A stretch of DNA of 40,396 nucleotides, from the NCBI GenBank assembly GCA_002729495.1, contig PBYE01000044.1, positions 1 through 40,396 on the forward strand, given 5' to 3'. The notes below the pieces were generated by a model, which was given only the letters and a program-made list of their open reading frames with translations, did not search any database and was not told where the DNA came from. Numbering within the stretch: the first letter of the stretch is position 1; each line of letters starts with the position of its first letter. This stretch comes from Chromatiales bacterium (GTDB lineage Bacteria; Pseudomonadota; Gammaproteobacteria; Steroidobacterales; GCA-2729495). Made by a program: the position numbers and the translations under genes. Below, in pieces: positions 9,041 through 18,919 of the stretch.

Positions 9041-9364
9041 ATGAAAAATCCTCTCGGCAACTTGATGAAGCAGGCTCAGGAGATGCAGGCGCAGATGCAA
9101 CAGGCCCAGGAAGAACTTGGCCAGCTGGAAGTGCAGGGTGAGGCGGGTGGCGGGCTTGTCAGCCTGACCATGAGTTGCCGCCACGAAGTCCAGGCGATAA
9201 GGATTGATAACGCACTGATGGGGGATGACAAGGATATGCTCGAGGATGTACTTGTGGCCGCTTTCAACGATGCCCTGCGCAAGGTTGAACAGACTACTCA
9301 GGACAAATACTCGGGGATGACGTCTGGGCTTGGGCTGCCCCCCGGCATGAAGCTGCCTTTCTGA
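9041..9364 (+). CDS. ybaB: YbaB/EbfC family nucleoid-associated protein
   Basis: This small DNA-binding protein of 107 residues is usually found between dnaX and recR, as here. The N-terminus [18 protein letters not shown] and the following Gln-rich amphipathic helix are typical, as is the end [13 protein letters not shown]. It forms tweezer-like dimers that bind DNA in related bacteria. A purine-rich ribosome site (GGAAGTGAGG) lies upstream of the ATG. It sits 37 bases after dnaX and 17 bases before recR and is clearly in the same operon. Confidence 0.95.
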   Translation: MKNPLGNLMKQAQEMQAQMQQAQEELGQLEVQGEAGGGLVSLTMSCRHEVQAIRIDNALMGDDKDMLEDVLVAAFNDALRKVEQTTQDKYSGMTSGLGLPPGMKLPF

Positions 9365-9381
9365 GCGCGACGGAATAATTC

Positions 9382-9990
9382 ATGGCGTACTCGCCACTAT
9401 TACAGCAATTGTTACAGGCATTGCGTTGTTTGCCCGGTGTAGGGCCGCGCACCGCCCAGCGCATGGCCTTTCATTTACTGGAACGAGACCGCGAGGGAGC
9501 CCAAAGCCTCGTAGCTGCGCTGAGCGAAGGCCTGGAACGTATCGGGGAATGTGAGCAGTGTCGCATGCTTACCGAAGACTCACTTTGCTGGGTTTGCGCA
9601 TCTGCAAACCGTGATGCGTCGGTATTGTGTGTTGTTGAATCGCCGGCCGACGTTATTGCGGTCGAAGACTCGGGTGTATACGGTGGCCACTATTTTGTCC
9701 TGCAGGGGCGCTTATCCCCACTGGATGGAATTGGTCCCGAAGAGCTTGGCCTCGACCTGTTCGAGCAACAAATTGCCGGTGGTGGCATACACGAAATCAT
9801 TCTAGCCACCAGTTCAACTGTGGAGGGCGAGGCCACCGCAGGTTACCTTGCAACGCTTGCCCAGGAAGAAGGCATTAACGTAAGCCGTATTGCGCATGGT
9901 GTGCCGATCGGTGGTGAACTTGAGTATGTCGATCGAAGCACCCTGTCGCGCGCTATTTCGGGGCGCCAGTTAGTGGATCTCGGTAGTTAG
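9382..9990 (+). CDS. recR: recombination mediator protein RecR
   Basis: RecR acts with RecF and RecO to load RecA at gaps. Features in order are a helix-hairpin-helix near LPGVGPRTAQRMAFHLL (about 17-33), a C4 zinc finger with Cys57, Cys60, Cys69 and Cys72, a Toprim domain beginning near VVESPAD (about 84-90), and the C-terminal tail. The length of 202 is normal (E. coli 201). Its stop overlaps by 4 bases the stop of the convergent rsgA gene, so no terminator lies between the two. Confidence 0.97.
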   Translation: MAYSPLLQQLLQALRCLPGVGPRTAQRMAFHLLERDREGAQSLVAALSEGLERIGECEQCRMLTEDSLCWVCASANRDASVLCVVESPADVIAVEDSGVYGGHYFVLQGRLSPLDGIGPEELGLDLFEQQIAGGGIHEIILATSSTVEGEATAGYLATLAQEEGINVSRIAHGVPIGGELEYVDRSTLSRAISGRQLVDLGS

Positions 9991-10892
9991 TGGCCCTGCT
10001 TCAGTAGCGTCGTTACGCTATTGCACAGCCGCTTGTAGCTTTCGTAACGGCGGGAAGAAATGCCTCCCTGTCTGAGCGCCTCCTTGACCGCACAATCCGG
10101 TTCACGCAGATGCTGGCAATTACTAAATTTGCATTGATCGGCAAGCCTGATGATTTCCCGAAAGCCTGCCTGGACCTGCTGTACATCCCGTATGACCGGT
10201 GCAAACTCGCGCACACCCGGTGAATCAATAAGTTTACCGCCCGCCTTTAGTTCATGCATGTACGAGGCGGTCGTTGTGTGCCGTCCCTCGCGACTGGCTT
10301 CGCTGAGTTCGCCGATGGCTGCATCTGCGTTTGCCACCAGGGTATTAATCAGCGAGGACTTGCCGACACCAGACTGACCTACCAGCATGCTGATGCCATC
10401 ACCAAGGATGCTTTCCAGTTTGCCAAGTCCTTCGCTTGTTTCGCACGACATGGCCAGCATGTCGTAACCCAGATCCTGGTATTCCATGATTTTGTCGGGG
10501 ATGTCCGGGCTGATGTCGGTTTTATTCCAGATTACGATCCCGTTTGCGCCCATCAGCTCTGCAGAGCAGAGGTATCTGTCTGCAATAAAAAAATCCGGTT
10601 CCGGTGCTGGCGCCAACACGACAAGCAGGCGTGCCAGGTTTGCCGCTATAAGTTCAGCATTGCCGGATGAACCGGGCCGTTCCAGGGCATTGCTGCGTTC
10701 GCTGACCGAGGTAACCAGCGCTTCGGGTGAATCCTTTTGCTCAGTCCATTTAACTACGTCGCCACAAACGGCTTTGAGCCGGCGACCCTTGAGGACATAG
10801 CGTCGCTTAGTGCCGTCGCCCGCCTCGAGTACGCCACGCTGACCGTAGCTTGCGACGATGCGCCCGGGCATATTGGTTGATGGTTGGTTCAC
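9987..10892 (-). CDS. rsgA: ribosome small subunit-dependent GTPase RsgA
   Basis: This circularly permuted GTPase acts late in 30S subunit assembly. An N-terminal OB fold (about 8-75) comes first. The permuted G motifs follow in order: NKTD (G4), then GQSGVGKSS (G1), HTTT (G2) and DSPG (G3). A zinc knuckle with the pattern [14 protein letters not shown] closes the protein. The open frame runs up to 11165, but sequence above 10892 is unlike the family and antisense to orn. The start is either GTG 10892 (301 residues) or ATG 10871 (294); neither has a good ribosome site. It is divergent from orn, as in E. coli. Confidence 0.95.
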   Translation of the reverse strand: MNQPSTNMPGRIVASYGQRGVLEAGDGTKRRYVLKGRRLKAVCGDVVKWTEQKDSPEALVTSVSERSNALERPGSSGNAELIAANLARLLVVLAPAPEPDFFIADRYLCSAELMGANGIVIWNKTDISPDIPDKIMEYQDLGYDMLAMSCETSEGLGKLESILGDGISMLVGQSGVGKSSLINTLVANADAAIGELSEASREGRHTTTASYMHELKAGGKLIDSPGVREFAPVIRDVQQVQAGFREIIRLADQCKFSNCQHLREPDCAVKEALRQGGISSRRYESYKRLCNSVTTLLKQGH

Positions 10893-10927
10893 AGGCGGGA
10901 GTGCGCCGGGTGGCAGCCCGGGACCAA

Positions 10928-10936
10928 TGCTAGAAT
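10928..10936 (+). promoter_or_regulatory. extended -10 promoter element of orn
   Basis: TGCTAGAAT is a TGn extended -10 with five of six matches to TATAAT. No good -35 is visible, as is usual with extended -10 promoters. It would give a leader of about 25 bases before the ATG at 10968. Confidence 0.5.
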
Positions 10937-10967
10937 GCAGCTTCTTTTGCCGCAGTGGGACGCCTGT

Positions 10968-11528
10968 ATGGCCGTTGCAGATACTCGTTTGATATGGATA
11001 GATCTCGAAATGACGGGACTTGATACCAGTCAGGATTCTATCATCGAGATCGCGACTGTCGTGACAGATGCAGAACTGGAGCAGGTCGCAGAAGGCCCGG
11101 TTCTGGCTATCCATCAACCTGACAGCGTCCTGGAAGCAATGGATGAGTGGAATACTCGTCAGCACACCGGCTCAGGACTGGTTGACCGCGTCAGTTCGAG
11201 TTCACTTTCCGCGGCAGATGCCGAGCAACAGACACTGGCATTTCTTGCCGAATGGGCCAGGGAGGGCGCATCACCAATGTGCGGCAACAGCATATGCCAG
11301 GATCGGCGCTTTCTGGCCCGTGAAATGCCGACACTTGAAGCCTATTTTCACTACCGTAATCTCGATGTCAGCTCACTGAAGATACTCGCTGGTTTGTGGG
11401 CGCCCTCGGTGGCTGCCGGATTCAGCAAGGACTCGTCTCATCTCGCGCTGGACGATATTCGTGATTCGATTGCCGAACTGAAGCATTATCGCGAGCATCT
11501 GCTGAAACCCGATGCTTCTGCGGGGTGA
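10968..11528 (+). CDS. orn: oligoribonuclease
   Basis: This is a DEDDh 3'-5' exonuclease that degrades RNA of two to a few nucleotides, including pGpG from cyclic di-GMP breakdown. The first acidic motif is in [12 protein letters not shown] (Asp12, Glu14). The segment [12 protein letters not shown] holds the next Asp, and [11 protein letters not shown] holds the His-Asp pair. ATG 10968 gives 186 residues and the standard N-terminus (E. coli 181). An earlier in-frame ATG at 10884 would add 28 residues unlike the family and overlap the start of rsgA. Confidence 0.97.
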   Translation: MAVADTRLIWIDLEMTGLDTSQDSIIEIATVVTDAELEQVAEGPVLAIHQPDSVLEAMDEWNTRQHTGSGLVDRVSSSSLSAADAEQQTLAFLAEWAREGASPMCGNSICQDRRFLAREMPTLEAYFHYRNLDVSSLKILAGLWAPSVAAGFSKDSSHLALDDIRDSIAELKHYREHLLKPDASAG

Positions 11529-11597
11529 CACTTCCGGCGAGTGTGCTAGAGTCGTTGCGTGGCTCCGGCACACTGATTGATCAGGTTAAAAAAACTT

Positions 11598-12290
11598 ATG
11601 AAACAAAGACTTATAGTTTATATCCGAAGGCTAAGTGGGGTGTTGGTGGTTTTCATGTTGACGACCGGGCTGACCCTTGCTGCTGATAATTGGGTGACCG
11701 ATGAGTTCGAGGTCATGATGCGAACGGGTAAAAGTAACCAGAAAAGCATCATTCGACAGCTGAAAACCGGCACGCGTGTCGAGGTATTGGATACCGATAC
11801 CGAGGCCGGCTACACAAAGGTGCGCGTGTCATCCGGGGCAGAAGGCTGGGTATTGTCCCGCTATCTCAGGAGTACCCCGACAGCCAAACTACGGGTATCC
11901 GAACTTGAGCAGCGTCTGTCACGTAGTGAATCCCAGCGTGCGGAGCTGCGGCGGGAACTGGATGGGCTAAAAAAGGAACAGCAGGAGCTGCAGCGCGAGC
12001 GGTCGGATCTTCAGTCGACCAACCGGTCCGTGCAGAGTCAGCTGGAGCGTGTTACGGAATTGTCTGCCGATACGATTCAGGTTGACGATCAGAACAGACA
12101 GCTGAAACAGCGCCTCATCGACACCGAGCAGCAGATCGAGGAACTGGAACGGTCAAACGAACAGCTCTCGAGCCGGGCCGACCGCGAGTGGTTTCTTATT
12201 GGTGGTGTGGTGCTGACTGTTGGTTTGTTGCTTGGCCTGATAATTCCACGTATTAACCTGCGAAAAAAATCATCCTGGAGTGATTTCTAA
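11598..12290 (+). CDS. SH3 domain membrane protein, YgiM type
   Basis: This envelope protein of 230 residues has a signal peptide (cleavage near LTLAA-DNW, about 25-27), a bacterial SH3 domain (about 28-90, with the motif GWVLSRYLR), a long coiled coil rich in Gln, Glu and Arg (about 95-195), and one C-terminal membrane helix (WFLIGGVVLTVGLLLGLII) followed by basic residues. This order is that of the TIGR04211/YgiM family, whose role is not settled. ATG 11598 is preferred over TTG 11577 because it starts at the signal peptide. It lies 69 bases after orn and ends 9 bases from the convergent ppsA. Confidence 0.88.
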   Translation: MKQRLIVYIRRLSGVLVVFMLTTGLTLAADNWVTDEFEVMMRTGKSNQKSIIRQLKTGTRVEVLDTDTEAGYTKVRVSSGAEGWVLSRYLRSTPTAKLRVSELEQRLSRSESQRAELRRELDGLKKEQQELQRERSDLQSTNRSVQSQLERVTELSADTIQVDDQNRQLKQRLIDTEQQIEELERSNEQLSSRADREWFLIGGVVLTVGLLLGLIIPRINLRKKSSWSDF

Positions 12291-12299
12291 TCTTGTCGG

Positions 12300-14669
12300 T
12301 CAGATTTCTTCGCCGGCCAGGTGCATCCATGTTTCTACAACGCTGTCAGGATTCAGTGACATACTTTCTATACCCTGGTCGAGTAACCATTTAGCCAGCT
12401 CCGGATGGTCCGACGGCCCCTGGCCGCAGATTCCTACATATTTTCCCTGCGCCTTGCACGCGTCGATTGCCATTTTCAGCATGGCTTTAACTGCATCGTC
12501 CCGCTCATCGAACAGGTAGGCAATTAACCCGGAGTCGCGGTCCAGGCCGAGAGTAAGTTGGGTCATATCATTGGAGCCGATGGACATGCCGTCGAAGTAC
12601 TCGAGATAACGGTCAGCCAGTACCGCGTTAGTTGGCAGTTCACACATCATGATGATCCGCAGACCGTTGTCACCACGCTTTAGCCCAAGCTGTGCCAACA
12701 GTTTTGTGACATTTTCAGCTTCAGCCAGTGTTCTGACGAAAGGCACCATTATCTGCACGTTGCGCAGGCCCATCTCGTCCCGCACCCGGCGAAGAGCCTG
12801 GCACTCCATTTCAAAACATGGCTGAAAATCAGGTGCAACATAGCGAGACGCGCCGCGGAAACCCAGCATCGGATTATCTTCTTTAGGCTCGTAAGCCCGC
12901 CCGCCAATCAGATTTGCGTACTCATTCGATTTGAAATCAGAAAGCCTGACAATGACAGGCTCCGGGGCAAATGCGGCAGCGATGCAAGCGATACCTTCAC
13001 TGAGTTTTTCGACAAAGAACTCGGTCGGGCTCGCGTAACCGGCGATCTGATAGCGAATTGTCGTTTGCAGCTCTTCATCCAGTTGGTCGAACTCGAGAAG
13101 TGCCCGCGGATGGACCCCGATCATGCGATTGATAATGAATTCAAGGCGCGCCAGTCCAACCCCGTTATGCGGTATGTTTGCAAAATCGAAAGCCCGGTCA
13201 GGGTTGCCGACATTCAGCATTATCTTGACGGGTATTTCCGGTAGATGGTCGAGTTTGATTTGCTGCTTTTCGTATTCCAGCTGGCCGTCGTAAACGAAAC
13301 CCTCATCACCCTCGGCGCAGGAAACCGTAACCGGCTGGCCGTCACGAACATCTTCCGTCGCCGATGCACAGCCGACGACGGCCGGTATGCCCAGTTCGCG
13401 CGCGATAATAGCGGCATGGCAGGTCCGGCCACCCCTGTTGGTAACAATGGCTGATGCGCGCTTCATTACCGGTTCCCAGTCCGGATCGGTCATGTCGGCC
13501 ACGAGCACATCCCCGTCCTTTATGCGGTTCATATCCTCAATCCGGTCGACCACTTTCGCGACCCCGGCACCGATGCGTTGACCGATCGCACGTCCCTGCG
13601 TTACGACCGAGGAAGTGCTCCGCAGCGTATAGCGCTGGATACTCTGGCCGGCTCGGCTTTGAACAGTCTCTGGTCTTGCCTGCAGCAGATAAAGTTTGCC
13701 GTCGTTACCATCTTTTGCCCATTCGATATCCATCGGCCGCCCGTAATGTTCCTCTACACTCAATGCATAGTGAGCGAGCGTTTCGGCGTCTTCATCGGTG
13801 AGGCAAAAACGATTTGAGTCCTCTTCGTCGACGTCTGCGGTCTTAACGAAATCAGCAGAGGAGGGGTCTTCGTCATAGACCATCTTGATGGCCTTGCTAC
13901 CCAGGTTGCGGCGAATAATCGCCCGTTTCCCGTCGCGCAACGCTGGTTTATAGACATAGAACTCGTCAGGGTTCACGGCTCCCTGGACTACGCACTCGCC
14001 AAGCCCCCACGATGCGGTAATAAAAACGAGGTCTCTGAATCCGGATTCGGTGTCCAGCGTGAACATCACGCCGCTGGCGGCCAGGTCGCTACGCACCATG
14101 CGCTGTACGCCCACTGACAGTGCAACGTCCTTGTGATCGTAGCCCTGGTGTATGCGATAAGCGATGGCCCGGTCTGTATACAGGGATGCAAATACCTGTC
14201 GTACAGAGGTCAGTAGCTGGTCAAGACCCCGCACGTTCAGCATCGTTTCCTGCTGTCCTGCAAACGACGCGTCGGGTAAATCTTCCGCGGTTGCCGATGA
14301 CCGGACGGCTACCGAGAAATCGTCACCCTGGTCTGCTGACATTTCCGCCCATGCGACTTCGATCTGGCTGCGCAGTTCATCCGGCAGGGGGGATTCCAGC
14401 AGCCACTGGCGTATTTGCTGCCCGGCCGACGCGAGTTGAGCGAGGTTGTCAACGTTCAGGTCTTTAAGGACATCCTCGATACGGTCAGCCAGTCCTTCAT
14501 GTTGAAGAAACTGGCGATACGCTGCGGCCGTCGTTGCGAAGCCGCCCGGCACCATGACACCAGCCTGTGACAGGTTGGTAATCATCTCACCCAGCGACGC
14601 ATTTTTGCCTCCGACTGTTTCAATGTCATTGATGCCCAGCCGATCTAACGGAATTACATGCTGCTCCAA
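12300..14669 (-). CDS. ppsA: phosphoenolpyruvate synthase
   Basis: This enzyme converts pyruvate, ATP and water to PEP, AMP and phosphate in gluconeogenesis. An N-terminal ATP-binding domain ([12 protein letters not shown] onwards) comes first. The swivelling phosphohistidine domain has [14 protein letters not shown] with His418 as the phosphate carrier. The C-terminal PEP-binding barrel has [18 protein letters not shown] and GICGQGPSD with the catalytic Cys. The length of 789 is normal (E. coli 792). Thr416, two before the His, is the position that PpsR phosphorylates in this family, and ppsR lies divergently next door. The start codon is TTG with GGGAG seven bases before it; no ATG in the frame gives a full N-terminus. 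Confidence 0.96.
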   Translation of the reverse strand: MEQHVIPLDRLGINDIETVGGKNASLGEMITNLSQAGVMVPGGFATTAAAYRQFLQHEGLADRIEDVLKDLNVDNLAQLASAGQQIRQWLLESPLPDELRSQIEVAWAEMSADQGDDFSVAVRSSATAEDLPDASFAGQQETMLNVRGLDQLLTSVRQVFASLYTDRAIAYRIHQGYDHKDVALSVGVQRMVRSDLAASGVMFTLDTESGFRDLVFITASWGLGECVVQGAVNPDEFYVYKPALRDGKRAIIRRNLGSKAIKMVYDEDPSSADFVKTADVDEEDSNRFCLTDEDAETLAHYALSVEEHYGRPMDIEWAKDGNDGKLYLLQARPETVQSRAGQSIQRYTLRSTSSVVTQGRAIGQRIGAGVAKVVDRIEDMNRIKDGDVLVADMTDPDWEPVMKRASAIVTNRGGRTCHAAIIARELGIPAVVGCASATEDVRDGQPVTVSCAEGDEGFVYDGQLEYEKQQIKLDHLPEIPVKIMLNVGNPDRAFDFANIPHNGVGLARLEFIINRMIGVHPRALLEFDQLDEELQTTIRYQIAGYASPTEFFVEKLSEGIACIAAAFAPEPVIVRLSDFKSNEYANLIGGRAYEPKEDNPMLGFRGASRYVAPDFQPCFEMECQALRRVRDEMGLRNVQIMVPFVRTLAEAENVTKLLAQLGLKRGDNGLRIIMMCELPTNAVLADRYLEYFDGMSIGSNDMTQLTLGLDRDSGLIAYLFDERDDAVKAMLKMAIDACKAQGKYVGICGQGPSDHPELAKWLLDQGIESMSLNPDSVVETWMHLAGEEI

Positions 14670-14746
14670 AAGGGGCTCCCTTGTGGTCTTTACCCGGAAG
14701 TGGAAAACTGGCGCCTGATTCAGGCAGTGTAGTATGTCAATTAATT

Positions 14747-15571
14747 ATGGGTCGTCGAACAGTATTTTTTATATCTGACCAAACGGGTGTTACCGCTGAA
14801 ACCCTTGGCCAAAGTCTCCTGACGCAGTTTGAGGCACAGGAGTTCGATCAGGTGACTCTGCCATTTCTGGATACCATTGACAAGGTAGACCAGGCGCTTG
14901 TGGAGATCGATACCAAAGCCGAATTACAGGGGGTCGGGCCAATTATTTTCAGTACGCTGGTACAGGACCACCTGCGTGAGCGCTTTATCCCGAAAAAGGG
15001 CTTGTTAATTGATTTTTTCGATACTTTTTTGCCCTCGCTGGAGAGTGAGCTGCATGCGAAGTCTTCACATAAGTCGGGCCGGGCGCATGGCCTCGTGGAT
15101 TCCGGCCATTACGACCAGCGCATCGAAGCGACTAATTTTGCCCTCAACAACGACGACGGGACCCGCACGCGTGACTACGACCGGGCCGACATCATACTGG
15201 TGGGTGTATCGCGGTCGGGCAAGACGCCCACGTGCTTATACCTTGCGCTTACTTATGGTGTCTATGCTGCAAACTATCCGCTGTCAGAAGACGAGCTCGA
15301 TGCCGGCATGCTCCCGGATGTCCTGATGCCGCATCTGCATAAGATTTATGGTTTGACAATCGATGCGCATCGTCTGCAGCAAATTCGCAGGGGAAGGCGT
15401 CCAACCGGCCGGTACTCTACGATGCAGCAGGTTAGTTTCGAGGTGCGAGCTGCCGAGGCGTTATTCGAGCGCCACAAGATAATGTTTGTCGATACCACGC
15501 GCTCGTCGATCGAGGAACTCGCCAGTACGATACTTTCCAATACCGGCGTGGAACGACGCATTCGGCCCTGA
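14747..15571 (+). CDS. ppsR: PEP synthase regulatory protein (kinase/pyrophosphorylase)
   Basis: This bifunctional DUF299 enzyme inactivates PEP synthase by ADP-dependent threonine phosphorylation and reactivates it by phosphate-dependent removal. The N-terminus RTVFFISDQTGVTAETLG is standard. The P-loop GVSRSGKTPTCLYLA lies near the middle. With ATG 14747 the protein has 274 residues (E. coli 277). An upstream in-frame start at 14681 would add 22 residues not found in the family. It is divergent from its target ppsA with a gap of 77 bases and convergent with pgm with a gap of 4. Confidence 0.95.
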   Translation: MGRRTVFFISDQTGVTAETLGQSLLTQFEAQEFDQVTLPFLDTIDKVDQALVEIDTKAELQGVGPIIFSTLVQDHLRERFIPKKGLLIDFFDTFLPSLESELHAKSSHKSGRAHGLVDSGHYDQRIEATNFALNNDDGTRTRDYDRADIILVGVSRSGKTPTCLYLALTYGVYAANYPLSEDELDAGMLPDVLMPHLHKIYGLTIDAHRLQQIRRGRRPTGRYSTMQQVSFEVRAAEALFERHKIMFVDTTRSSIEELASTILSNTGVERRIRP

Positions 15572-15575
15572 CGAA

Positions 15576-17222
15576 TCAGATAGTTGAAGTCGGTTGCTTC
15601 AGGCCGGTGAAATGCTCGATTCGGGCAATCGCGGCTGCGGTTTCGCCTAGGCTTGCCAGCGCGTCGGCGGGTGATTTTTCAGCGACGCCCGGCCCGTGCT
15701 CGGTCCTGTCCAGGTAAACACGCAAGGTAGAGCCGGATGTTCCGGTTCCGGACAGGCGTAAAACTATACGGCCGCCATCGGCGGAAAACAGACGTATGCC
15801 CTGGTTTGTAGACAAGCTGCCGTCGACCGGATCGGTATATTCAAAAATATCTGCTTCCAATATCTGCTGACCAGTATCGGAGCTACCCGGTACGCTGCTT
15901 ATGATGCTGCTCAGATTTTGGACCAGCGCATCGGCGTCATCGGCATTGGCGATCATGTAGTCGCGCCGCTGAAAAAAACAGCGACCAAAACGTGCCCAGT
16001 GCCGCTGAACGATTTCACCAACCGATTGTTCCAGGCCGGCCATCATGCTGAGCCAGTAAAGGATCGCCCATAGCCCGTCTTTTTCGCGGGTATGTGCTGA
16101 ACTGGTACCAAAGCTTTCTTCGCCGCACAGTCCAATTTTGCCGGCTTCCAGCAAATTGCAAAAAAAGCGCCAGCCGGTAGGAGTTTCAAAGCAGGGAATG
16201 CCAAGTTCACGTGCCACATCATCGACCGCGCGACTCGTCGGCATTGACCGCGCTACACCGGCAACACCGTTACGATACCCGGGCGCAACAACCGTATTTG
16301 CCAGCATGATGGCGAGGCTGTCACCCGGGGAAACCAGCATACCGCTCCCCAGGATCATGTTGCGGTCACCATCGCCGTCGGAAGCGCCGATCAGATCCGG
16401 CGCCCCGTCTGACATCGCCAGTTTCACGAGGTGTGCGGCATCGACCGGGTTGGGATCCGGATGAATGCCACCAAAGTCTTCTAAAGGCGTCGCGTTACTG
16501 ATGCATTCGGGTGAAACGCCGAGCATATCGCAGAAGATACGATTAGCGTAAGGACCGGTTGCAGCATTGAGAGCGTCGAAGTGCAAACATATTTTGCGTT
16601 TTAGCGCACTGCGCAGTAACTCGAAATCAAACAACTCTTCCATCAGTTCCGCGTAGTCCGACACCGGGTCAACAATTTCAACAACAGTATCTCCTATCGC
16701 AGATTCGCCTGGCGTATCCAGCTCCAGTGCTGCAGTGTCGGCAATCTTGTAGCGGTCGCAGGCAAGGCTGCGGGCGTATGCTGTTTCGGTAAGTTGTTCC
16801 GGTGCCTGGCCACCTGACGCGGTGTTGAACTTTATTCCGAAGTCACCGTCCGGCCCGCCCGGGTTATGGCTTGCCGAAAGAATAATGCCACCGGCCGCTT
16901 TGCGGGTGCGGATCAGGTTGGATGCCGCCGGAGTCGAGAGCAAGCCTCCCTGGCCGATAATCATGCGTCCGATGCCATTTGCGGCTGCCATAGCGCTAAT
17001 CGTCTGGACAGCTTCCCGATTGTAATAGCGACCATCACCACCGAGCACCAGGGTTGACCCTGGTTCCAGTTTCAAAGTGTCGAATATTGATTGCACAAAA
17101 CATTCAAGATAATGCTGTTGCTGGAAAACAGTTACCTTCTTTCGCAGCCCGGCGGTCCCCGACCGCTGATCATCGAACGGCACGCAATCCACTTCGCGCA
17201 GTTTCAGTTTTTTGCTCTGCAT
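15576..17222 (-). CDS. pgm: phosphoglucomutase, alpha-D-glucose phosphate-specific
   Basis: This enzyme interconverts glucose 1-phosphate and glucose 6-phosphate and so links glycolysis with glycogen and sugar-nucleotide synthesis. The active-site loop SASHNPGG contains the phosphoserine Ser118. The metal loop SDGDGDRN contains Asp282, Asp284 and Asp286. The sugar-specificity loop is GEESFG, and the phosphate-binding loop near the C-terminus is RLSGTGTSGSTLR. The length of 548 matches the PGM1-type family (about 546-560). ATG 17222 is followed by QSKKLKLREV; the ribosome site is weak. It is divergent from the DUF1249 gene. Confidence 0.95.
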   Translation of the reverse strand: MQSKKLKLREVDCVPFDDQRSGTAGLRKKVTVFQQQHYLECFVQSIFDTLKLEPGSTLVLGGDGRYYNREAVQTISAMAAANGIGRMIIGQGGLLSTPAASNLIRTRKAAGGIILSASHNPGGPDGDFGIKFNTASGGQAPEQLTETAYARSLACDRYKIADTAALELDTPGESAIGDTVVEIVDPVSDYAELMEELFDFELLRSALKRKICLHFDALNAATGPYANRIFCDMLGVSPECISNATPLEDFGGIHPDPNPVDAAHLVKLAMSDGAPDLIGASDGDGDRNMILGSGMLVSPGDSLAIMLANTVVAPGYRNGVAGVARSMPTSRAVDDVARELGIPCFETPTGWRFFCNLLEAGKIGLCGEESFGTSSAHTREKDGLWAILYWLSMMAGLEQSVGEIVQRHWARFGRCFFQRRDYMIANADDADALVQNLSSIISSVPGSSDTGQQILEADIFEYTDPVDGSLSTNQGIRLFSADGGRIVLRLSGTGTSGSTLRVYLDRTEHGPGVAEKSPADALASLGETAAAIARIEHFTGLKQPTSTI

Positions 17223-17259
17223 TTTTGTGATGTTGTTAAAGTATGGTTTGTGATGCCTA

Positions 17260-17268
17260 TGCTATAGT
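17260..17268 (+). promoter_or_regulatory. extended -10 placed for a leaderless transcript
   Basis: TGCTATAGT is a TGn extended -10 with five of six matches to TATAAT. Six bases separate it from the ATG at 17275, so the expected transcription start is at or within a base of the A of that ATG. No ribosome site precedes the gene. Confidence 0.5.
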
Positions 17269-17274
17269 GATTGC

Positions 17275-17799
17275 ATGCTTGTAGACAGTTATATTTTGCC
17301 TCAGTGGCTTGCCAATCCGCGCAGTTTCAGCGGGCTTATGGCTTTATATGAGGCTAACTTTATCAAGCTCAACCAGCTGATTGCCGGGCTGCAGGAATGC
17401 ACCGGGCAGCATCTGTCGCAATCAGACTCAGATCACAATCTCCACCTAAGTGTTGAAGGACGGACAAAGTATACCTGCGAACTCAGGCTTACTTACCTGT
17501 TTGACGAAGCTAAGCATCCCCGGGACGATGTTGGCCCTGTAGCTGATCCGGATCTGATAACCAGGGTTTTCCTGGACGCCCGTATGGCAGACGTACAAAG
17601 CTGGATTAATTTATCCCGGCATGAAATGTTGCGGTCACTGCATGATCGCTACCGGCGTGAGATTGATCGTCGCTGGGCCCGCAACATGATGTTGAGCAAG
17701 TGGCTGGACTATCTGCTCGATAATCGGCACTTTTTCCCGGTCAAACAAGGCTTTAGAGGTTGGTCATTCGATCAAACTGTCGATTCCATCAAGGTTTGA
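17275..17799 (+). CDS. DUF1249 family protein (YqiB-like)
   Basis: This cytosolic protein of 174 residues belongs to DUF1249, a proteobacterial family of unknown function. The N-terminus has PRSFSGLMALYEANFIKLN, the family hallmark, and the C-terminal half includes DARMADVQSW and a helix ending in WLDYLLDNRHFFP. It is longer than E. coli YqiB (140) because of an inserted polar stretch near the middle. The ATG at 17275 gives the expected family start (LVDSYILPQWLANPRSF). The gene is divergent from pgm. Its promoter lies directly against the start codon. Confidence 0.82.
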   Translation: MLVDSYILPQWLANPRSFSGLMALYEANFIKLNQLIAGLQECTGQHLSQSDSDHNLHLSVEGRTKYTCELRLTYLFDEAKHPRDDVGPVADPDLITRVFLDARMADVQSWINLSRHEMLRSLHDRYRREIDRRWARNMMLSKWLDYLLDNRHFFPVKQGFRGWSFDQTVDSIKV

Positions 17800-17880
17800 C
17801 GCCCCATGATTCGCTAAATTTGCGGAGGGGACGGCTGTGCGTGCGTCTCCCGGTATGCATCTGCTTAATGACAGGGCGCT

Positions 17881-18918
17881 ATGGCTACACTGACAACCCC
17901 GCTCTTTGGCCGGGCAGAAAATGACAATGATGATGAGGAGCAGCTTCTAAAGCTGTTCTGGAATCGTGCCGAGCTCAAGAAAGAGCTGGCTAAACTGCGC
18001 CGGGATGCTTTACATTCTGCAGAGAAGTTGACGCGGCAAGAAGCGCTAACGTTACATTTACAGCAGCGACTGGAACAACTGGAGTCAGAACTTGGCAACC
18101 CAGAGACCGCGTTCAGTGTGGTGACTTACTATCAGCTTCAGGGCATCTGGAACCTCTGTCACAACAAGTTGCTCACCACTTCAAAAGAGTTAGCCCGCGC
18201 GCAGCATGATAAACAGTACCGACAACATGTTGCTGCATTTCGCCGTAGCCTGAAAGCATCGCTGACAGGTGTTCAGAAGTCACTGAACGAGCTTAATCAC
18301 TCGGGTGAAGTGCTCTCTGAGGAAATTCGCAAACTTCGCGAAAAAAGAAGTGCGAGTTATGGGATATGGAATATCTTCCGCCGCCGCAGGTTGACTGCTA
18401 AGATTCAGGAAAAGCGTCTTGAGCGCCGTGCGATCACGATGCGGCTGGGCGAGCTTACCGAAGAGATACAGTCACGGTCGAGCCAGGAGCCACCGGAGTT
18501 CTCTGGCCTGGCAACAGGTATTAAGCGGGCAATTAATCTTCGGGTAATCGCCTATGCGCAAGAGTTGTACCTGCACTTTGCCGATCGTGAAATCGCTAAG
18601 CTGGCCCGCGAGTCGTCCATCCGGGGGCAGGATGATCTGAAATTTGGCAACAGGCGTGACTGCCGTGCAATCAGCGCACATATAGAAGATCAGCTGAAGC
18701 TGCTGGCTGCCGATGCAAATATGCAGCTGCGGGTGCAATCGCGAACGGAGTATTTAGTGCCGGAACTGCAATACGGGCAGGATACGGATACGGTTCCGAT
18801 TGCCGGCACACTGGGTTCGATTCCGGTGTTTAAAGCCAACGGTAAGAGGGTGACTAACGTGGCGGTCAATGTGCTCGGCGACGAATACTGGGATGTATTT
18901 TCCGCGTTACTAACCTGA
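17881..18918 (+). CDS. coiled-coil protein of unknown function
   Basis: I do not recognise a family. The protein has 345 residues, no signal peptide and no membrane helix. Residues about 20-75 and 115-200 are strongly charged helices with heptad-like spacing, rich in Leu, Glu, Arg and Lys. A short aromatic and basic patch, SYGIWNIFRRRR, lies near residue 160. The C-terminal third (about 230-345) is more globular with mixed hydrophobic strands. A structural or scaffold role is possible but cannot be shown. It lies 81 bases after the DUF1249 gene in the same direction and ends one base from convergent prc. Confidence 0.6.
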   Translation: MATLTTPLFGRAENDNDDEEQLLKLFWNRAELKKELAKLRRDALHSAEKLTRQEALTLHLQQRLEQLESELGNPETAFSVVTYYQLQGIWNLCHNKLLTTSKELARAQHDKQYRQHVAAFRRSLKASLTGVQKSLNELNHSGEVLSEEIRKLREKRSASYGIWNIFRRRRLTAKIQEKRLERRAITMRLGELTEEIQSRSSQEPPEFSGLATGIKRAINLRVIAYAQELYLHFADREIAKLARESSIRGQDDLKFGNRRDCRAISAHIEDQLKLLAADANMQLRVQSRTEYLVPELQYGQDTDTVPIAGTLGSIPVFKANGKRVTNVAVNVLGDEYWDVFSALLT

Positions 18919-18919
18919 T

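Noticed and set aside
14735-14740. A perfect TTGACA on the minus strand upstream of ppsA.
   Set aside because: No acceptable -10 lies 16-18 bases downstream, so it was not called a promoter.
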